Shown piece by piece: positions 15,336 to 23,360 of a stretch of DNA of 25,331 bases (positions are counted from its first letter, which is position 1; the number at the start of each line of letters is the position of its first letter). This DNA comes from an uncultured Oscillospiraceae bacterium (GTDB taxonomy: Bacteria > Bacillota > Clostridia > Oscillospirales > Acutalibacteraceae). The notes under the pieces are model-generated. The model saw only the letters and a program-made list of their open reading frames with translations. It searched no databases and was not told where the DNA came from. Both the position numbers and the translations under genes were made by a program. The stretch covers positions 1 through 25,331 of the forward strand of contig CAJJPG010000014.1 in assembly GCA_905193585.1 (NCBI GenBank), in the 5' to 3' direction.

Positions 15336-16403
15336 ATGTCCGATAAGGTTCTTATGAAAGGCAACGAGGCTATTGCCGAGGCCGCGATAACAGCGGGCTG
15401 CCGCCATTATTTCGGCTACCCCATAACCCCGCAGACCGAAATTGCCGCGTATATGGCTAAAAGAATGCCGAAAATAGGCGGTACGTTTTTGCAGGCTGAA
15501 AGCGAAATTGCCGCAATAAATATGGTTTACGGCGTTTCTTCCACAGGTCACCGGGTTATGACATCATCCTCAAGCCCCGGTATATCTCTTAAGGGCGAGG
15601 GGCTTTCCTACCTTGCGGGAGCGGATTTGCCCGCGCTTGTTGTAAACGTTCAGCGCGGCGGACCGGGACTCGGCGGCATACAGCCCTCGCAGTCGGATTA
15701 TTTTCAGGCTACAAAGGGCGGCGCGCACGGCGATTTTCATATGATAGTTTTAGCCCCCTCCTCCGTTCAGGAAATGGCGGATCTGACCGTTAAGGGCTTC
15801 GAGCTTGCCGATAAATACCGTATGACCTCTATGATTTTGGCAGACGGCACAATGGGGCAGATGATGGAGCCTGTATCGCTTAATTACGATATTAAGCCGC
15901 AACCCGATAAACCATGGACCACCACGGGCACCAAAATGGCAAGAAAGCATAACATAGTAAACTCGCTGTCGCTTGTGCCCGAGGAGCTTGAAAGGCTTAA
16001 TTTTGAGCGCTACGAGCGTTATAAAACGGTAGAAGAAAACGAGACTATGTATGAAGAATATATGACCGAGGACGCCGAAATTGTAATAGCGGCGTTCGGC
16101 ATAGCGGCGCGCGTTTCAAAAAACGCAATAACCGAAGCCCGCAAAACGGGCATAAGGGTGGGCATGATACGCCCCATAACCCTGTGGCCGTTCCCCGAAA
16201 AGCCGTTTAAAAAGGCGGCGCAAACCGCAAAGCAGTTTATTTCGGTTGAGCTTTCAATGGGTCAGATGATTGAGGACGTAAAGCTTGCTACGGAATGCAA
16301 GGTGCCCGTAACCCTTTGCAACCGCACGGGCGGTATGATACCCTCGCCCGATATGGTGTTAAAGGCTATAGAAAAAGCCGCAGAAAACGGAGGTGCAAAA
16401 TAA
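15336..16403 (+). CDS. vorB: 2-oxoacid:ferredoxin oxidoreductase, alpha subunit (VorB/KorA type)
   Basis: Catalytic partner of the TPP-binding beta subunit. The enzyme class interconverts 2-oxoacids with acyl-CoA, CO2 and reduced ferredoxin; here it may run in the carboxylating direction. The 355 aa protein has the defining YPITP motif (28-32), the glutamate-bearing TFLQAESEIAAINMVYG segment, and VQRGGPGLGGIQPSQSDYFQ, all typical of the KorA/VorB branch. I start it at the ATG at 15336, 8 bases after AAAGGTGAG, and not at the GTG at 15327. It overlaps the beta subunit by one base (TAATG). The branched-chain preference is inferred from the IlvE-like gene downstream; 2-oxoglutarate remains possible. 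Confidence 0.88.
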   Translation: MSDKVLMKGNEAIAEAAITAGCRHYFGYPITPQTEIAAYMAKRMPKIGGTFLQAESEIAAINMVYGVSSTGHRVMTSSSSPGISLKGEGLSYLAGADLPALVVNVQRGGPGLGGIQPSQSDYFQATKGGAHGDFHMIVLAPSSVQEMADLTVKGFELADKYRMTSMILADGTMGQMMEPVSLNYDIKPQPDKPWTTTGTKMARKHNIVNSLSLVPEELERLNFERYERYKTVEENETMYEEYMTEDAEIVIAAFGIAARVSKNAITEARKTGIRVGMIRPITLWPFPEKPFKKAAQTAKQFISVELSMGQMIEDVKLATECKVPVTLCNRTGGMIPSPDMVLKAIEKAAENGGAK

Positions 16404-17158
16404 TGGTAGTATTCGATAAACCCCACGCGCTGACAGACGCGCCGTTCCATTATTGCCCCGGCTGCACTCACGGTATAGTACACCGTCTTGTAGCGGAGGT
16501 TATTGACGAATTAGGTATAGAGGGCAAAACCGTAGGCATAGCGCCCGTAGGCTGCTCTGTTTTGGCTTATAATTATTTTAACTGCGATATGATTGAGGCG
16601 TCTCACGGCAGAGCGCCCGCGGTTGCAACGGGCGTTAAGCGCGCCGAGCCCGACAATATAGTATTTACATATCAGGGCGACGGCGACCTAGCCTCAATAG
16701 GTATGGCTGAAACGGTGCACTCCGCCGCGAGAAACGAAAACATAACCGTTATATTTATAAACAACGCGATATACGGTATGACGGGCGGACAAATGGCGCC
16801 TACTTCCCTGCCCGGTCAGGTAACGCAGACCTCCCCCTACGGCAGAGACGTAACGCAGTGCGGCTACCCCGTTAAGGTGTGCGAGCTGCTGTCACAGCTG
16901 GACGGCGCGGAATATTTGGAGCGCGTTGCCGTAAACAACGTTAAAAATGTTAAAAACGCGAAAAAAGCGATTAAAAAGGCTTTCCAAAATCAGATAGACG
17001 GCAAGGGCTTTTCGCTTGTAGAGGTTATTTCAAGCTGCCCGACCAACTGGGGGCTTACCCCGCAGAACGCCCTTAAATGGATAGAGGAAAAAATGATACC
17101 CTACTATCCCCTCGGCGTTTATAAGGACAGGTCAGCCGCAAAGGAGGAAACAAAATGA
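16403..17158 (+). CDS. vorA: 2-oxoacid:ferredoxin oxidoreductase, beta (TPP-binding) subunit
   Basis: Carries thiamine diphosphate and helps form the active site with the alpha subunit. The 251 aa protein has CPGCTHG (18-24), typical of PorB/KorB/VorA, the TPP/Mg motif GDGDLASIG (92-100) with its closing Asn-Asn (120-121), and NAIYGMTGGQMAPTS (121-135). The ATG at 16403 overlaps the previous stop; upstream extension of the frame would run back into the alpha gene and has no support. It ends overlapping the gamma subunit by 4 bases (ATGA). Subunit order delta-alpha-beta-gamma is usual for this family. Confidence 0.9.
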   Translation: MVVFDKPHALTDAPFHYCPGCTHGIVHRLVAEVIDELGIEGKTVGIAPVGCSVLAYNYFNCDMIEASHGRAPAVATGVKRAEPDNIVFTYQGDGDLASIGMAETVHSAARNENITVIFINNAIYGMTGGQMAPTSLPGQVTQTSPYGRDVTQCGYPVKVCELLSQLDGAEYLERVAVNNVKNVKNAKKAIKKAFQNQIDGKGFSLVEVISSCPTNWGLTPQNALKWIEEKMIPYYPLGVYKDRSAAKEETK

Positions 17159-17688
17159 GTACAACGCAGTATTTATTCGCCGGCTTCGGCGGTCAGGGCA
17201 TACTTTTTGCGGGAAAATTTGCGGCGTATAAGGGGCTTATTGAGGAAAAGCAGGTAAGCTGGCTGCCCTCTTACGGGCCCGAAATGCGCGGCGGTACGGC
17301 AAGCTGTTCGGTTATTATAAGCGATAGCCCCGTAGGCTCGCCCATAGTTTCAAAGCCCGATGTTTTAATAGCCATGAACCTGCCCTCGCTTGACCGCTAC
17401 GAAAGCGCCGTGGCAGCGGGCGGCACAATATTTGTTGACTCCACGCTGGTTGAGCGCAAGGTAAACCGCACCGACGTTACGGCCTATTATGTGCCCGCAA
17501 CCCGCCTTGCAAACGAAAACGGCATACCCACCCTTGCGAATATGATACTTATGGGCAATATTTTAAAGGTTATGGGCGAGTTTAAAGAGGAAAGCGTTTC
17601 AGCGGCGCTTAAAAAGGTTATTTCCGCAAAGCACGCCGATATGCTGGACGTAAACCTAAAGGCGCTTAAAACAGGCGCAGAGCTTTGA
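17155..17688 (+). CDS. vorC: 2-oxoacid:ferredoxin oxidoreductase, gamma subunit
   Basis: Completes the four-subunit enzyme; the gamma domain is thought to help bind CoA. The 177 aa protein begins with the characteristic [12 protein letters not shown] (10-21) and has YGPEMRGG (40-47), which define this family. Overlap with the beta gene is ATGA, and the aminotransferase start codon lies 17 bases after its stop, so the operon continues. Within the superfamily it could serve a 2-oxoglutarate or indolepyruvate-type enzyme too, but the arrangement of single-domain subunits excludes the two-gene indolepyruvate type. Confidence 0.9.
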   Translation: MSTTQYLFAGFGGQGILFAGKFAAYKGLIEEKQVSWLPSYGPEMRGGTASCSVIISDSPVGSPIVSKPDVLIAMNLPSLDRYESAVAAGGTIFVDSTLVERKVNRTDVTAYYVPATRLANENGIPTLANMILMGNILKVMGEFKEESVSAALKKVISAKHADMLDVNLKALKTGAEL

Positions 17689-17705
17689 AAGGAACGGTGT
17701 TAAAA

Positions 17706-18770
17706 ATGGAAATTAAAATTACAAAGGCTCCCGTTTTAAAGGAAAAGCCCGACAGCAGTACCTTAGGCTTCGGCAGAATTTTCACCGACCATATGTTTAT
17801 GATGGACTATTCACGCGAAGAGGGCTGGCATAATGCGAGAATTGTGCCGTTCGGCAATATTTCGCTGCACCCCGCTTCAACCGTGCTGCACTACGGCTCG
17901 GAAATATTCGAGGGGCTGAAGGCTTACCGCCGAAAGGACGGCAAGGTGCAGCTTTTCCGCCCGACCGAGAATATAAAGCGTATGAACAACTCTGCCGAGC
18001 GCCTATGCCTGCCGCAAATACCCGAAGACGACTTTATGCAGATATTGGATACCTTTATAAGCCTTGAGCAGGACTGGGTACCCTCGGCAGAGGGCACATC
18101 CCTTTACATTCGCCCCTTTATGTTCGGTAACGATGAAAACCTGGGCGTTCATGCGGTTCATCACGCAACATTTGTTATTATCCTCTCCCCTGTGGGCAGC
18201 TATTACAAAGAGGGCATTAACCCCGTTAAAATTATGATTGAGGATAAGGACGTGCGCGCGGTACGCGGCGGCACGGGCTATGCTAAGTGCGGCGGAAACT
18301 ATGCCGCAAGCAACCGCGCGGGCGAAAAAGCCGAGGAAAAGGGCTATTCGCAGGTTTTGTGGCTTGACGGCGTAGAGCGCAAGTATATTGAAGAAGTGGG
18401 CGCTATGAACGTTATGTTTAAAATTGACGGCGAAATAGTAACCCCAGCGCTTACAGGCTCAATACTCCCGGGTATTACCCGCAAATCCTGCATAGAGGTT
18501 TTAAAAAGCGAGGGCTACACTGTAAACGAGCGGCTTTTGAGCGTGGATGAGCTGGGCGAGGCGCTTAAAAACGGCAAGCTTGAAGAGGCTTGGGGCTGCG
18601 GCACCGCGGCGGTAGTGTCCCCCATAGGCGAGCTGTGCTATAAGGACGTTAAGTACACCATTAACGGCGGCAAAATAGGCGAGGTCACGCAGCACCTTTA
18701 CGATACCTTAACAGGTATTCAGTGGGGCAGGCTGCCCGATACAAAGGGCTGGACGCACCCGATAAAATAA
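17706..18770 (+). CDS. ilvE: Branched-chain amino acid aminotransferase
   Basis: PLP-dependent class IV aminotransferase interconverting valine, leucine or isoleucine with their 2-oxoacids, using glutamate/2-oxoglutarate. I start it at the ATG at 17706 (354 aa); AAGGA (17689-17693) is 12 bases upstream, slightly far, and the frame also offers a TTG at 17685. Landmarks: GFGRIFTDHMFMMDY (21-35), LHYGSEIFEGLKAYR (61-75), IRPFMFG, catalytic Lys194 in GTGYAKCGGNYAAS, VEEVGAMN-type EEVGAMNVMF, and GSILPGITRKS. This is the long, BCAT2-like form common in Firmicutes. Its place after the oxidoreductase genes is the main argument that the pathway handles branched-chain 2-oxoacids. Confidence 0.93.
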   Translation: MEIKITKAPVLKEKPDSSTLGFGRIFTDHMFMMDYSREEGWHNARIVPFGNISLHPASTVLHYGSEIFEGLKAYRRKDGKVQLFRPTENIKRMNNSAERLCLPQIPEDDFMQILDTFISLEQDWVPSAEGTSLYIRPFMFGNDENLGVHAVHHATFVIILSPVGSYYKEGINPVKIMIEDKDVRAVRGGTGYAKCGGNYAASNRAGEKAEEKGYSQVLWLDGVERKYIEEVGAMNVMFKIDGEIVTPALTGSILPGITRKSCIEVLKSEGYTVNERLLSVDELGEALKNGKLEEAWGCGTAAVVSPIGELCYKDVKYTINGGKIGEVTQHLYDTLTGIQWGRLPDTKGWTHPIK

Positions 18771-18804
18771 TGCGGAATTCGGAATTCGTAATGCGGAATA
18801 ATTA
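18771..18804. repeat. Copies of an ATTCCGNATT-type intergenic repeat
   Basis: TGCGGAATTCGGAATTCG then TAATGCGGAATAATTA right after the ilvE stop. Related strings follow the stops of both ligases: AATTCCGAATTGG at 11670-11682 and AATTCCGCATTCCCAATT at 14407-14424. They read as remnants of one short intergenic repeat family. Confidence 0.45.
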
Positions 18805-18807
18805 AAA

Positions 18808-18851
18808 AATAAGCCCTGCGGTTATCAATTAAGATAGCGGCAGGGCTTATT
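18808..18851. terminator. Bidirectional terminator between ilvE and the third AraC gene
   Basis: AATAAGCCCTGC (18808-18819) pairs perfectly with GCAGGGCTTATT (18840-18851), 12 bp. In the minus direction it is followed by a U-run (TTATTTTTTAATT), and in the plus direction by TTATTTAT. The minus-strand AraC stop codon begins inside its foot. Confidence 0.8.
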
Positions 18852-19693
18852 TATCGGCGTTTATTATATTCCGACGGCGACATTCCGTAATGCTTTTTAA
18901 AGCAGCGCGCGAAATAGCCGGGGTCGGAAAAGCCGCAGCGGGTCGCCAGCTCCGAAATTTTAATATTTTTCTCGGTACGGAGCGTTTTTTTGGCAAATTC
19001 AAGCCGCAGTATTTGTATGTATATCATTGGGGTAAGACCCGTAATCGCCTTAAACCGACGGCAAAAATATGCCTCGTCATACCCGAAACGGCGGCTTAAT
19101 TCCTTTGAGGAAATATCCTCGCGAAAATGCTTTTCTATATATTCGGTAACGTTGCGGAACCGCTCATCCGAAAGAGCGTGAATATTCCCGTCTGACAGGC
19201 AATACCGATAAAGCAGCCCCAAAAGTCTGTAAATTTCGCCTACAACCATAAGCGACGAGGCGCTTTCCTCCGCCAGTTGCTCATCGGCAATCGCCTTTGC
19301 CGCGGCAAAAACCTCGGGACGCGAGGAAACCGCGGAAAACGATATTCGCTGCTCGGCTATCGGCACAAGGTATTTTGCGGCGGCGTTGGCAGAATTGTAA
19401 AACGCCTGAACGTCAAACATAATGGTATGGTAAGAAACGCCGTCATGTCCCGCAATGCCGCGGTGCGGCTGCCCCGGCATAAAAACGGCGACCGATCCGG
19501 CGGGCGCGTATTCCTTAATATCCCCCAAATATATATCCAGCCCGCCGCTTAATATAACAAGAATTTCCATACGCTCATGCCAGTGTGTAGTAAAGCAAAG
19601 CTCAAAAGGCGTGCGGAAGATCGAATTATGAATTTTAACGGCGCTGTCGCCGTATATAACCGGAGCAAGCTCCTTTTGTCCGTCCAGCCGCAT
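18851..19693 (-). CDS. AraC family transcriptional regulator next to the GH20 operon
   Basis: Probable regulator of the divergent sugar operon at 19807. I start it at the ATG at 19693 (280 aa), which has GGGTG about 5 bases upstream; the frame extends to a TTG at 19705. N-terminal cupin with the metal-ligand-like THWHERMEILVILSGGLDIY and PGQPHRGIAGH segments (about 35-90). C-terminal double helix-turn-helix (about 180-278): SSKELSRRFGYDEAYFCRRF, then ISELATRCGFSDPGYFARCF and GMSPSEYNKR. The pattern is typical of AraC regulators of glycan-use genes. Its stop lies in the foot of a strong terminator. Confidence 0.9.
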   Translation of the reverse strand: MRLDGQKELAPVIYGDSAVKIHNSIFRTPFELCFTTHWHERMEILVILSGGLDIYLGDIKEYAPAGSVAVFMPGQPHRGIAGHDGVSYHTIMFDVQAFYNSANAAAKYLVPIAEQRISFSAVSSRPEVFAAAKAIADEQLAEESASSLMVVGEIYRLLGLLYRYCLSDGNIHALSDERFRNVTEYIEKHFREDISSKELSRRFGYDEAYFCRRFKAITGLTPMIYIQILRLEFAKKTLRTEKNIKISELATRCGFSDPGYFARCFKKHYGMSPSEYNKRR

Positions 19694-19755
19694 ATAATCA
19701 CCCAAGTCAAAAAAATACAGAATAAAATCAAAATAATCCTAACCGCCGAATTATA

Positions 19756-19771
19756 TTTATGTTAACATAAA
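19756..19771. promoter_or_regulatory. 16-bp palindromic operator between the third AraC gene and its target operon
   Basis: TTTATGTTAACATAAA is a perfect 16 bp palindrome in the divergent intergenic region. Each strand of its centre contains TTAACA, which could be a -35 box: on the plus strand TTAACA (19762-19767) is followed 17 bases later by CAATAT (19785-19790). A protein bound here could control both directions. AraC proteins usually bind direct repeats, so a separate dimeric repressor is also possible. Confidence 0.55.
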
Positions 19772-19806
19772 GACAGAGAAAAATCAATATTCAAGGGGGA
19801 TTTTTT

Positions 19807-20649
19807 ATGAAAATAGGTACCTGCGTACATTTTAACGAGATAAACGAAATGTCAAAAAAGTTTGACGAACTGCTCGCAAACGGGTTTGACAGTTGCCAGC
19901 TCATTTCCTGGAAACCCGGGCTTTGGACGGACGAAAACGCCGGAATACTCAAAAATCTCATTAATGATAAAAAAATAGATGTTTCCGCGTTTTGGTGCGG
20001 CTGGGAAGGACCTACCGTGTGGGATTTTTACGACGGTCAGATAACCTTAGGCCTTGTTCCGCCCGAATACCGCGCCGCGCGCATTAAAAACCTCTGCGAC
20101 GGCGCGGATTTTGCGAAAAAGCTCGGTATTACCGACGTTGTAACCCACATGGGCTTTATACCCGAAAACCCGAACGACCCGCAGTTTGCGCCTTTCTGCG
20201 TTGCGGTAAGGCAGGTGGCGGAGCACTTAAAGCAGAACGGTCAGTACCTTTTGTTTGAAACGGGTCAGGAAACCCCGGTTACGATGCTTCGCTGCTTTGA
20301 AAAGGTGGGAACGGATAACCTCGGCGTTAATCTCGATACCGCAAACGTTATTCTTTACGGCAGGGCAAACCCGGTGGACGCGCTTGACGTTTTCGGCAAA
20401 TATGTCCGCAATCTGCACGCAAAGGACGGCAAATACCCCACAAACGGCCATGACCTCGGTGAAGAGACGCGCATAGGCGACGGCAAGGTGGATTTTAACC
20501 GTCTGTTTGAAAAGCTGCACGAAATAGGCTACGATTCTTACGTTACAATAGAGCGTGAAATTGAGGGCGAGGAGCAGAACAAGGATATACTCCACGCCAA
20601 GGAATACCTAGGAAATATTATAGAAAGGGTTTACGGTGAGCTGAAATGA
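19807..20649 (+). CDS. Sugar phosphate isomerase/epimerase (xylose isomerase-like TIM barrel)
   Basis: A metal-dependent TIM-barrel enzyme of the AP endonuclease 2/xylose isomerase-like superfamily, 280 aa; the exact substrate cannot be read. Probable metal ligands are Glu151 (LFETGQE), Asp177 (NLDTANVILYG), His204 (NLHAKDG) and Glu249 (TIERE), a spacing usual for these isomerases. No signal peptide. AAGGGGGA lies 6 bases before the ATG. It overlaps the GH20-like gene by 4 bases (ATGA) and is one transcript with it and the oxidoreductase. Members often act with Gfo/Idh/MocA oxidoreductases on inositols or on 3-keto sugars, which fits the gene set here but is not proof. Confidence 0.83.
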   Translation: MKIGTCVHFNEINEMSKKFDELLANGFDSCQLISWKPGLWTDENAGILKNLINDKKIDVSAFWCGWEGPTVWDFYDGQITLGLVPPEYRAARIKNLCDGADFAKKLGITDVVTHMGFIPENPNDPQFAPFCVAVRQVAEHLKQNGQYLLFETGQETPVTMLRCFEKVGTDNLGVNLDTANVILYGRANPVDALDVFGKYVRNLHAKDGKYPTNGHDLGEETRIGDGKVDFNRLFEKLHEIGYDSYVTIEREIEGEEQNKDILHAKEYLGNIIERVYGELK

Positions 20650-22211
20650 AAGGACTTATGGTAGACTGTTCAAGAAACGCGGTTATGAACCTTACCGCTC
20701 TTAAAAGGTTTGTAAAGGTAATATCGGCACTGGGCTACGATACGTTAATGCTTTACACAGAGGATACATATGAGGTTGACGGCGAGCCGTATTTCGGGCA
20801 TCAGCGCGGAAGATTTTCAAAAGCCGAACTTAAAGAGGCAGACGCTTTCTGCCGTGAAAACGGTATAGAGCTTATACCCTGCATACAGACCCTTGCGCAC
20901 CTTAACGCCATGTTCAAGTGGGTAAACCGCTACGGCGCAATAAACGACACGGCGGATATTCTGCTGGCAGACGACGACAGAACCTATGAGCTTATAGATA
21001 AAATTTTTGCCACGCTTTCCGAGTGCTTCACCACCCGCAAAATACATATCGGCATGGACGAGGCGTATATGGTGGGTCTGGGTAAATACCGCGATAAGCA
21101 CGGCGATAACGACCGTTTTGAAATTATAAACCGCCACCTGCACAAGGTATGCGATATGGCTGATAAATACGGCTTTAAGCCGATGATATGGAGCGATATG
21201 TTCTGCAAGCTCGCCGTTTCCTCCTCCGATTATTACAGCACGGCGGACCTTGAAGCAATACGCAAAAAAGCAAACCTGCCCGAGAACCTGACCTTGGTTT
21301 ACTGGGATTATTACAGCACGGATTATAACCGCTACTCAAATATGATAGAAAAGAACAAGGCGTTCGGCAGACCGGTCGCGTTTGCGGGCGGCGCATGGAC
21401 ATGGAAAGGCTTTGCGCCCGATAATCGGTTCAGCTTTGATACCACCATGCCCGCCGTTAAAGCGTGCCGCGAAAAGGGAATAAGCGACGTTTTCATAACA
21501 ATGTGGGGCGATAACGGCGGCGAATGTTCGCGCTTTGCGGTTTTGCCCGCGCTTTGCTACACGGCGGAGCTTTTGGAGGGAAATGAAAATATGTCGGATG
21601 CAAAGGCGCGGCTTAAAGCGCTTACGGGCATGGAATTTGACGATTTTATGCTGCTTGATAAGCTGGATAACCCTACCGAAAAGCTTGATTACAACGCCTC
21701 GAAATATCTGCTTTACTCCGACCCGTTTATGGGCGTTTATGACAGCCGCGTAACCGAGGGCGTAAACGGTTACTACAAAGAGCTTTATAAAAAGCTTTCG
21801 GCGGTACAGGCGACGGACGACTACAAGCCGATGTTTGACTCGGCTGCGGCACTGGCGGACGTTCTGTCGGTAAAAGCCGAGCTTGGTGTTAAAACCCGCG
21901 CGGCATACCTCGCGGAGAATACCGAAACGCTTAAGAATATAGCCGAAAACGATTATACCGCCGCCATAGATAAGCTAAAAGCGTTTTACACCGCTTTCCG
22001 CAAATTCTGGTTTTTTGAAAACAAGCCCCATGGCTTCGACGTTCAGGATATACGTCTCGGCGGGCTTATAATGCGGCTTGAAAGCTGCCGCGAAAGAATT
22101 TTAAGCTATTGCGCGGATAAATCAAATACTATTCCCGAGCTTTCAGAGCCGGTGCTTGAAGACGAACGCTCAAAAAGCTGGGATAATATTGTAACCGCAA
22201 ACGTTATTTAA
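20646..22211 (+). CDS. GH20-like beta-N-acetylhexosaminidase
   Basis: Likely cleaves beta-linked N-acetylhexosamine or a related amino sugar. The 521 aa protein opens directly with the catalytic TIM barrel (MKGLMVDCSRNAVMNLTALK), without the accessory N-terminal domain of classical GH20 enzymes. The catalytic Asp138-Glu139 pair appears in RKIHIGMDEAYMVGLGKY, the standard GH20 signature. Aromatic substrate-site segments include LVYWDYYSTDYNRY and FAGGAWTWKGFAPDN. A helical C-terminal region of about 170 residues follows. No signal peptide, so it should act on imported oligosaccharides. ATGA overlap with the isomerase gene. The GH20 fold and acid/base pair are clear; the aglycone and sugar specificity are not. 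Confidence 0.82.
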   Translation: MKGLMVDCSRNAVMNLTALKRFVKVISALGYDTLMLYTEDTYEVDGEPYFGHQRGRFSKAELKEADAFCRENGIELIPCIQTLAHLNAMFKWVNRYGAINDTADILLADDDRTYELIDKIFATLSECFTTRKIHIGMDEAYMVGLGKYRDKHGDNDRFEIINRHLHKVCDMADKYGFKPMIWSDMFCKLAVSSSDYYSTADLEAIRKKANLPENLTLVYWDYYSTDYNRYSNMIEKNKAFGRPVAFAGGAWTWKGFAPDNRFSFDTTMPAVKACREKGISDVFITMWGDNGGECSRFAVLPALCYTAELLEGNENMSDAKARLKALTGMEFDDFMLLDKLDNPTEKLDYNASKYLLYSDPFMGVYDSRVTEGVNGYYKELYKKLSAVQATDDYKPMFDSAAALADVLSVKAELGVKTRAAYLAENTETLKNIAENDYTAAIDKLKAFYTAFRKFWFFENKPHGFDVQDIRLGGLIMRLESCRERILSYCADKSNTIPELSEPVLEDERSKSWDNIVTANVI

Positions 22212-22229
22212 TTAAAGGAGATTTTTACT

Positions 22230-23177
22230 ATGTTAAAGGTTGCGCTTGTAGGAGTAGGCGGAATAAGCGGCGCGCATATTCCGGCGTGGGAATCAATGGC
22301 GGATACCGAGCTTGTGGCGCTGTGCGATATTCGCCCCGGGCAAATGGAAAAATACACGGATAAACGCCGTTATACCGATTTTGACGAAATGCTTGCAAAA
22401 GAGGAAATAGATATTCTCGATATCTGCCTTCCTACATATTTGCATGCCGATTTCTCGGTTAAGGCTATGGAAAAAGGCATTAACGTTATTTGCGAAAAGC
22501 CTGTTTCGCTTAAAAAAGAGGACGTTGCGCGCGTTTACGGCACGGCAAAAAAGAATAACGTTAAATTTATGATAGCGCAGGTTCTGCGTTTTTGGCCCGA
22601 GTATGAAATAGTTAAAAAGATTTATGACGAAAAGACCTACGGTAATCTGCTTTCCGGCTCTATGACCCGTCTCGGCTGCCGCCCGAAATGGAGCTGGGAT
22701 AACTGGATGACCGATAAAAACCGCAGCGGTCTGGTGCCGTTTGACCTGCACATTCACGATTTGGATTTCATGGTTTACACATTCGGCAAGCCGCAGGAGA
22801 CCCATGCGTTTAAATCCACCACCGATACGCAGGATTACCTTAATACGGTTTATAACTACGACGGATTTTTCATAACCACCGAGGCTTCGTGGTATGCGTC
22901 GCCCTATCCGTTTAAGGCGGCTTTCCGTTTCCAGTTTGAGCACGCGGTTGTAGCGTGGGAAAACGGCGAAATGAAAATATACGAGGAAAACGGTAAAATA
23001 TGGTCGCCTATATCCGGCGGCGACGGGCTTGATACCGGCAATATAGGTCTGCCCGCAAGCGACGCTTACGCCAACGAGATACGCTACTTCACCGATTGCG
23101 TTGAAAACGGCACATTCCCCGACAGGGTAAAGCCCGCAGAGCTTGAAACCGTGCTTGATATTCTGAATACCCTTTGA
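22230..23177 (+). CDS. Gfo/Idh/MocA family NAD(P)-dependent oxidoreductase
   Basis: Oxidises or reduces a sugar hydroxyl using NAD(P). The 315 aa protein has an N-terminal Rossmann fold with GVGGISG (8-14), the CEKP motif (88-91) whose Lys contacts substrate in the family, and the Asp171/His175 pair in DLHIHDLDF that supplies catalytic residues. AAAGGAG sits 8 bases before the ATG, 18 bases after the GH20 stop, so it ends the three-gene operon. It is a little shorter than the usual 330-390 aa but looks complete. Substrate unknown; a hexosamine or 3-keto sugar route is inferred from its neighbours. Confidence 0.88.
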   Translation: MLKVALVGVGGISGAHIPAWESMADTELVALCDIRPGQMEKYTDKRRYTDFDEMLAKEEIDILDICLPTYLHADFSVKAMEKGINVICEKPVSLKKEDVARVYGTAKKNNVKFMIAQVLRFWPEYEIVKKIYDEKTYGNLLSGSMTRLGCRPKWSWDNWMTDKNRSGLVPFDLHIHDLDFMVYTFGKPQETHAFKSTTDTQDYLNTVYNYDGFFITTEASWYASPYPFKAAFRFQFEHAVVAWENGEMKIYEENGKIWSPISGGDGLDTGNIGLPASDAYANEIRYFTDCVENGTFPDRVKPAELETVLDILNTL

Positions 23178-23222
23178 TTATAACTTGAAAACGACCCATC
23201 TTTGTATTATTGTTAAGATGCA

Positions 23223-23258
23223 AATAGAGTTATCCCGTAATTTCGGGATAACTCTATT
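23223..23258. terminator. 15-bp perfect hairpin after the GH20 operon
   Basis: AATAGAGTTATCCCG (23223-23237) pairs perfectly with CGGGATAACTCTATT (23244-23258) around a 6-base loop. It lies 46 bases after the oxidoreductase stop. No strong T-run follows on either strand, so it is a probable but unorthodox terminator, or a protein-binding palindrome. The remaining bases up to 23360 hold a TATAAT (23335-23340) before the truncated Nudix gene but no convincing -35 box. Confidence 0.6.
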
Positions 23259-23360
23259 CTCATATATACCTTGGAAAATCACATTTTAAATGTTATATTT
23301 AATTTAAAAACAGGTGGTTGATCTGAGGCAGGCATATAATGCAAAGAAAGGTCGTTTTTT

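Noticed and set aside
16295..16402. Upstream extension of the VOR beta subunit frame
   Set aside because: These 36 codons overlap the alpha subunit gene in another frame; the ATG at 16403 matches the natural start of the family and overlaps the alpha stop.
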